From Nitriliruptoraceae bacterium (GTDB lineage Bacteria > Actinomycetota > Nitriliruptoria > Nitriliruptorales > Nitriliruptoraceae), in the NCBI GenBank assembly GCA_007118045.1, contig SKTG01000138.1:1-7591 (forward strand): a stretch of DNA of 7,591 bases, read 5' to 3'. Both the position numbers and the translations under genes were made by a program. This document shows, one piece after another, positions 5,915 through 7,591 of this stretch. Under the pieces are notes generated by a model. It was not told the DNA's origin and ran no database searches. It saw only the letters and a list, made by a program, of their open reading frames with translations. Numbering within the stretch: position 1 is the first letter of the stretch; each line of letters opens with the position of its first letter.

Positions 5915-6844
5915 TCAGCGCAGCGAGGTCCGGGCGGTCCACAGCCACGCCAAGGTCTCCGCCACGGCGGTGCGGTGGTCGGTGACCGCCAGGGACCCGA
6001 ACGCCTCCTCGAACGCCGAGCTGTCGATCACCCAGGGTGCGGAGAACTGGTGGGCGACCTTGCGGCCCTCGCGGGCCTGTCGTGAGACCAGACCCGCCAT
6101 GGCCAGCAACGGCGCGTTGATCCGGCTCACTCGCACCGGCTCGGCCAGCAGGCCGTTGACGAGCCCGGCGAGCTCACCCTGCGTCAGCGCCGGAGCGGCC
6201 GGCAGGATCCACGCCCGACCGTCGGAGGCGGACCGCTCGATCAGGGTCACGAAACCACGGGCCACGTCCGGCAGGTAGTGGAAGGTGTGCGGCTGGTCGT
6301 CGGCCAGCATCACCCGCATCGGCCTGCCGGCCACGGCCGGCTCGAGGAACATCGCATGCACGAAGCTGTTGGTACCACCGGGCCCGTAGTAGTCGCTGAA
6401 CCGCCCCACGCTGGCCGTGATCCGCTCCTCCTCCAGGATCCGGTGTGCGATCCGCCGACGCAACGCACCCTTGCCGGTGCCGCGCTCGGGGGACGACTCG
6501 GAGATCGCACCGGACGGCTGCCCGTACATGTACAGGTTGTCGACGTACACCAACCGTCCCGCGGTCGCCGCGACCGCCTCCACGACCGAGTCCACCAGAC
6601 GATCGAAGTTGTCCGCCCACGCGTGGTACGGCGGCATCGCGGCGAGGACCACCACCTCGGCGCCCTCGCAGACCCGCCGCGTCGCCGCCGGATCGTAGAG
6701 ATCCGCGGCGGCGGTCCTCGCTCCCCGGGGTGCCGGAGCATCACCGCGACGGTTCACCGCCGTGACGGTGTGGCCGCGCGAGGCCAGCGCGGCCGTGATG
6801 GCGCGTCCGCTCCCGCCGCTCGCACCTAGGACCGCGACGTCCAT
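5915..6844 (-). CDS. NAD(P)-dependent epimerase/NmrA-like atypical SDR
   Basis: This 309-residue protein belongs to the extended or atypical short-chain dehydrogenase/reductases. Its N-terminal Rossmann fold has the dinucleotide loop G7-A-S-G10-G-S-G13, then A-V-N-R-R (29-33), where the arginines suggest NADP preference. A-A-D-L-Y-D (46-51) and V-V-V-L-A-A (64-69) follow in the expected order. V-Y-V-D-N-L-Y-M-Y-G (99-108) is the epimerase strand before the active site, and G-R-F-S-D-Y-Y-G-P-G (147-156) opens the substrate half. The usual catalytic YxxxK, expected about 20-25 residues after the first, is not visible; that place reads T-G-K-G-A-L-R-R-R (123-131). So it may be a non-classical reductase or an NmrA-like redox-sensing protein. 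GGAGGGG before the ATG at 6844 excludes the in-frame start at 6871. The gene begins 42 bases after the HTH gene and may share its transcript. The substrate is unknown. Confidence 0.87.
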   Translation of the reverse strand: MDVAVLGASGGSGRAITAALASRGHTVTAVNRRGDAPAPRGARTAAADLYDPAATRRVCEGAEVVVLAAMPPYHAWADNFDRLVDSVVEAVAATAGRLVYVDNLYMYGQPSGAISESSPERGTGKGALRRRIAHRILEEERITASVGRFSDYYGPGGTNSFVHAMFLEPAVAGRPMRVMLADDQPHTFHYLPDVARGFVTLIERSASDGRAWILPAAPALTQGELAGLVNGLLAEPVRVSRINAPLLAMAGLVSRQAREGRKVAHQFSAPWVIDSSAFEEAFGSLAVTDHRTAVAETLAWLWTARTSLR

Positions 6845-6849
6845 GGCCA

Positions 6850-6856
6850 CCCCTCC
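6850..6856 (-). promoter_or_regulatory. Ribosome binding site of the SDR gene
   Basis: GGAGGGG on the minus strand lies five bases before the ATG at 6844 and supports this start over one nine codons upstream. Confidence 0.8.
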
Positions 6857-6886
6857 GGACTCACGCTGCACCCACCGGCATCCGCG

Positions 6887-7126
6887 TCATGCGCTGCGGG
6901 TCTCGTCGCTGATGCGCGGGAACGGCTCGATCGAGAAGACCACCTCGACGGGCAGGTCGAAGTACGCTGCGATGCGCAACGCGAGGTGCAGGCTCGGGCT
7001 GTACTCGCCTCGTTCGAGGTAGCCGATCGTCTGGTAGTGCACGCCAAGCGCGTCGGCGAGCTCCCGGCGACTCACCCCCTGCTCCGCACGCAGCAGGGCG
7101 ATGCGGTTGTGGACGGTCTCGCTCAT
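6887..7126 (-). CDS. Small Cro/C1-type HTH transcriptional regulator
   Basis: This 79-residue protein is essentially one Xre-type helix-turn-helix domain. N-R-I-A-L-L-R-A-E (7-15) forms helix 1. S-R-R-E-L-A-D-A-L-G-V (19-29) and Y-Q-T-I-G-Y-L-E-R-G (31-40) are the DNA-binding helix pair. P-S-L-H-L-A-L-R-I-A (44-53) and F-D-L-P-V-E-V-V-F (56-64) close the domain. A 15-residue polar tail follows and there is no ligand domain. Regulators of this short type often sit beside ABC-2 exporter or membrane-protein genes and control them. Its ATG overlaps the permease stop as ATGA (7126-7123) and has no clear ribosome binding site, so translation probably depends on ribosomes finishing the permease. It may therefore be co-transcribed with, and autoregulate, the transporter operon. 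The tandem palindromes near 5725-5752 are a conceivable but unproven target. Confidence 0.92.
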   Translation of the reverse strand: MSETVHNRIALLRAEQGVSRRELADALGVHYQTIGYLERGEYSPSLHLALRIAAYFDLPVEVVFSIEPFPRISDETRSA

Positions 7127-7591
7127 CGCACGTACATGTTCGCGGCCTGGTCCCGCGCCTCCGCGACCGCGGCCCCGGACTGCCGGCGGGCCATGCGGCG
7201 CACGACCGGCGTCGCCAGCGCCGACCCGATGACGGTCCAGGCGACCAGCACGGCGATGCCCCATGCGACCCGCCACGTCCCGTAGAGCTCGCCGACGACC
7301 GCCGCCTCCGGCAGGAACGCGAAGCGCATCAGGTGACCGAGCCAGTACAGGGGGAACACCTGCGCCAGCACCTGCACCCAGGGCCACAGGTTGCCTACGT
7401 CGCCGAAGATGCCGGAGATCCAGGCCAGCAGGATGATCGGGAGCATGCCCCACGTGGTCACCTGTTGGATCCTCGCGACCACGGATCCGATCGTGAAGCC
7501 CAGGGGGAGGGTGGCGAGCACCCCGAGCACGAGCACCGGGACGATCACCGCCCACCGCCACGGCTCGGAAGGCACTGCACCGTCGAACAGC
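7123..7591 (-). CDS. ABC-2-type transporter permease, C-terminal part (5' end outside window)
   Basis: The frame enters from the right edge (codons in phase with 7590) and stops at 7125-7123, leaving 155 residues. Visible membrane segments are W-A-V-I-V-P-V-L-V-L-G onwards, G-M-L-P-I-I-L-L-A-W-I-S-G-I-F, the F-P-L-Y-W-L-G-H region, and a final W-G-I-A-V-L-V-A-W helix before an arginine-rich cytoplasmic tail. The order is a helix, a short periplasmic amphipathic part with F-P-L-Y-W, then a last helix. It matches the C-terminal half of ABC-2 permeases (membrane subunits of ATP-driven exporters of drugs, lipids or polysaccharides). The cognate ATPase is not in the window and would be expected beyond the right edge. 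The valine codon (GTG) near 7575 is internal, since the family-like sequence continues upstream. The cargo is unknown. Confidence 0.82.
   Translation of the reverse strand, partial: LFDGAVPSEPWRWAVIVPVLVLGVLATLPLGFTIGSVVARIQQVTTWGMLPIILLAWISGIFGDVGNLWPWVQVLAQVFPLYWLGHLMRFAFLPEAAVVGELYGTWRVAWGIAVLVAWTVIGSALATPVVRRMARRQSGAAVAEARDQAANMYVR

Noticed and set aside
4550..6085. A 511-codon open frame on the plus strand opposite the reductase gene
   Set aside because: It is antisense to a gene with clear family motifs, and its translation is rich in R, P, H, Q and G without any fold signature. Long stop-free antisense frames are expected in such GC-rich DNA.

Overview
The window is very GC-rich with strong G/C bias at third codon positions. 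It carries a GAF-ANTAR RNA-binding regulator and the C-terminus of a luciferase-like (LLM) flavin oxidoreductase. Both point to a high-GC actinobacterium (Actinomycetota); lineage below phylum cannot be read from this sequence. No RNA gene, insertion sequence, CRISPR array or phage gene was seen.

Left part (1-1039) is a gene boundary followed by decayed DNA. The LLM oxidoreductase ends at 172. Touching its stop codon is a broken relic of a glycoside hydrolase family 15 (trehalase/glucoamylase-like) N-terminal domain with an apparent N-terminal deletion, two compensating frame changes and no catalytic domain. Facing it on the minus strand is a cut-off relic of a DUF2243 membrane protein. The next 312 bases hold no gene, only a possible sliver of a transporter-like membrane segment. 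This looks like a rearrangement or decay scar.

Middle (1040-2793): a one-gene GAF-ANTAR regulator (minus) and a GNAT acetyltransferase (plus) are transcribed divergently from a 338-base intergenic region that contains a perfect 7-base inverted repeat.

Right part (2838-7591) is entirely on the minus strand and is read from high to low coordinates. It runs: end of an ABC-2-type permease; a small Cro/C1-type HTH regulator coupled to it by an ATGA overlap; an NmrA/epimerase-like atypical SDR; a 249-base gap with a hairpin and two tandem small palindromes; then a tight three-gene group. That group is a ketopantoate-reductase-like dehydrogenase with a C-terminal membrane segment, an alpha/beta hydrolase and a CPBP membrane protease. 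Gaps of 34 and 28 bases within the group suggest one transcript. Several members have lost textbook active-site residues, so their family names do not give their reactions.

I see no clear undescribed multi-gene system. The best leads are the relic-rich left edge, the tandem palindromes before the three-gene group, and the membrane-tailed reductase in that group.
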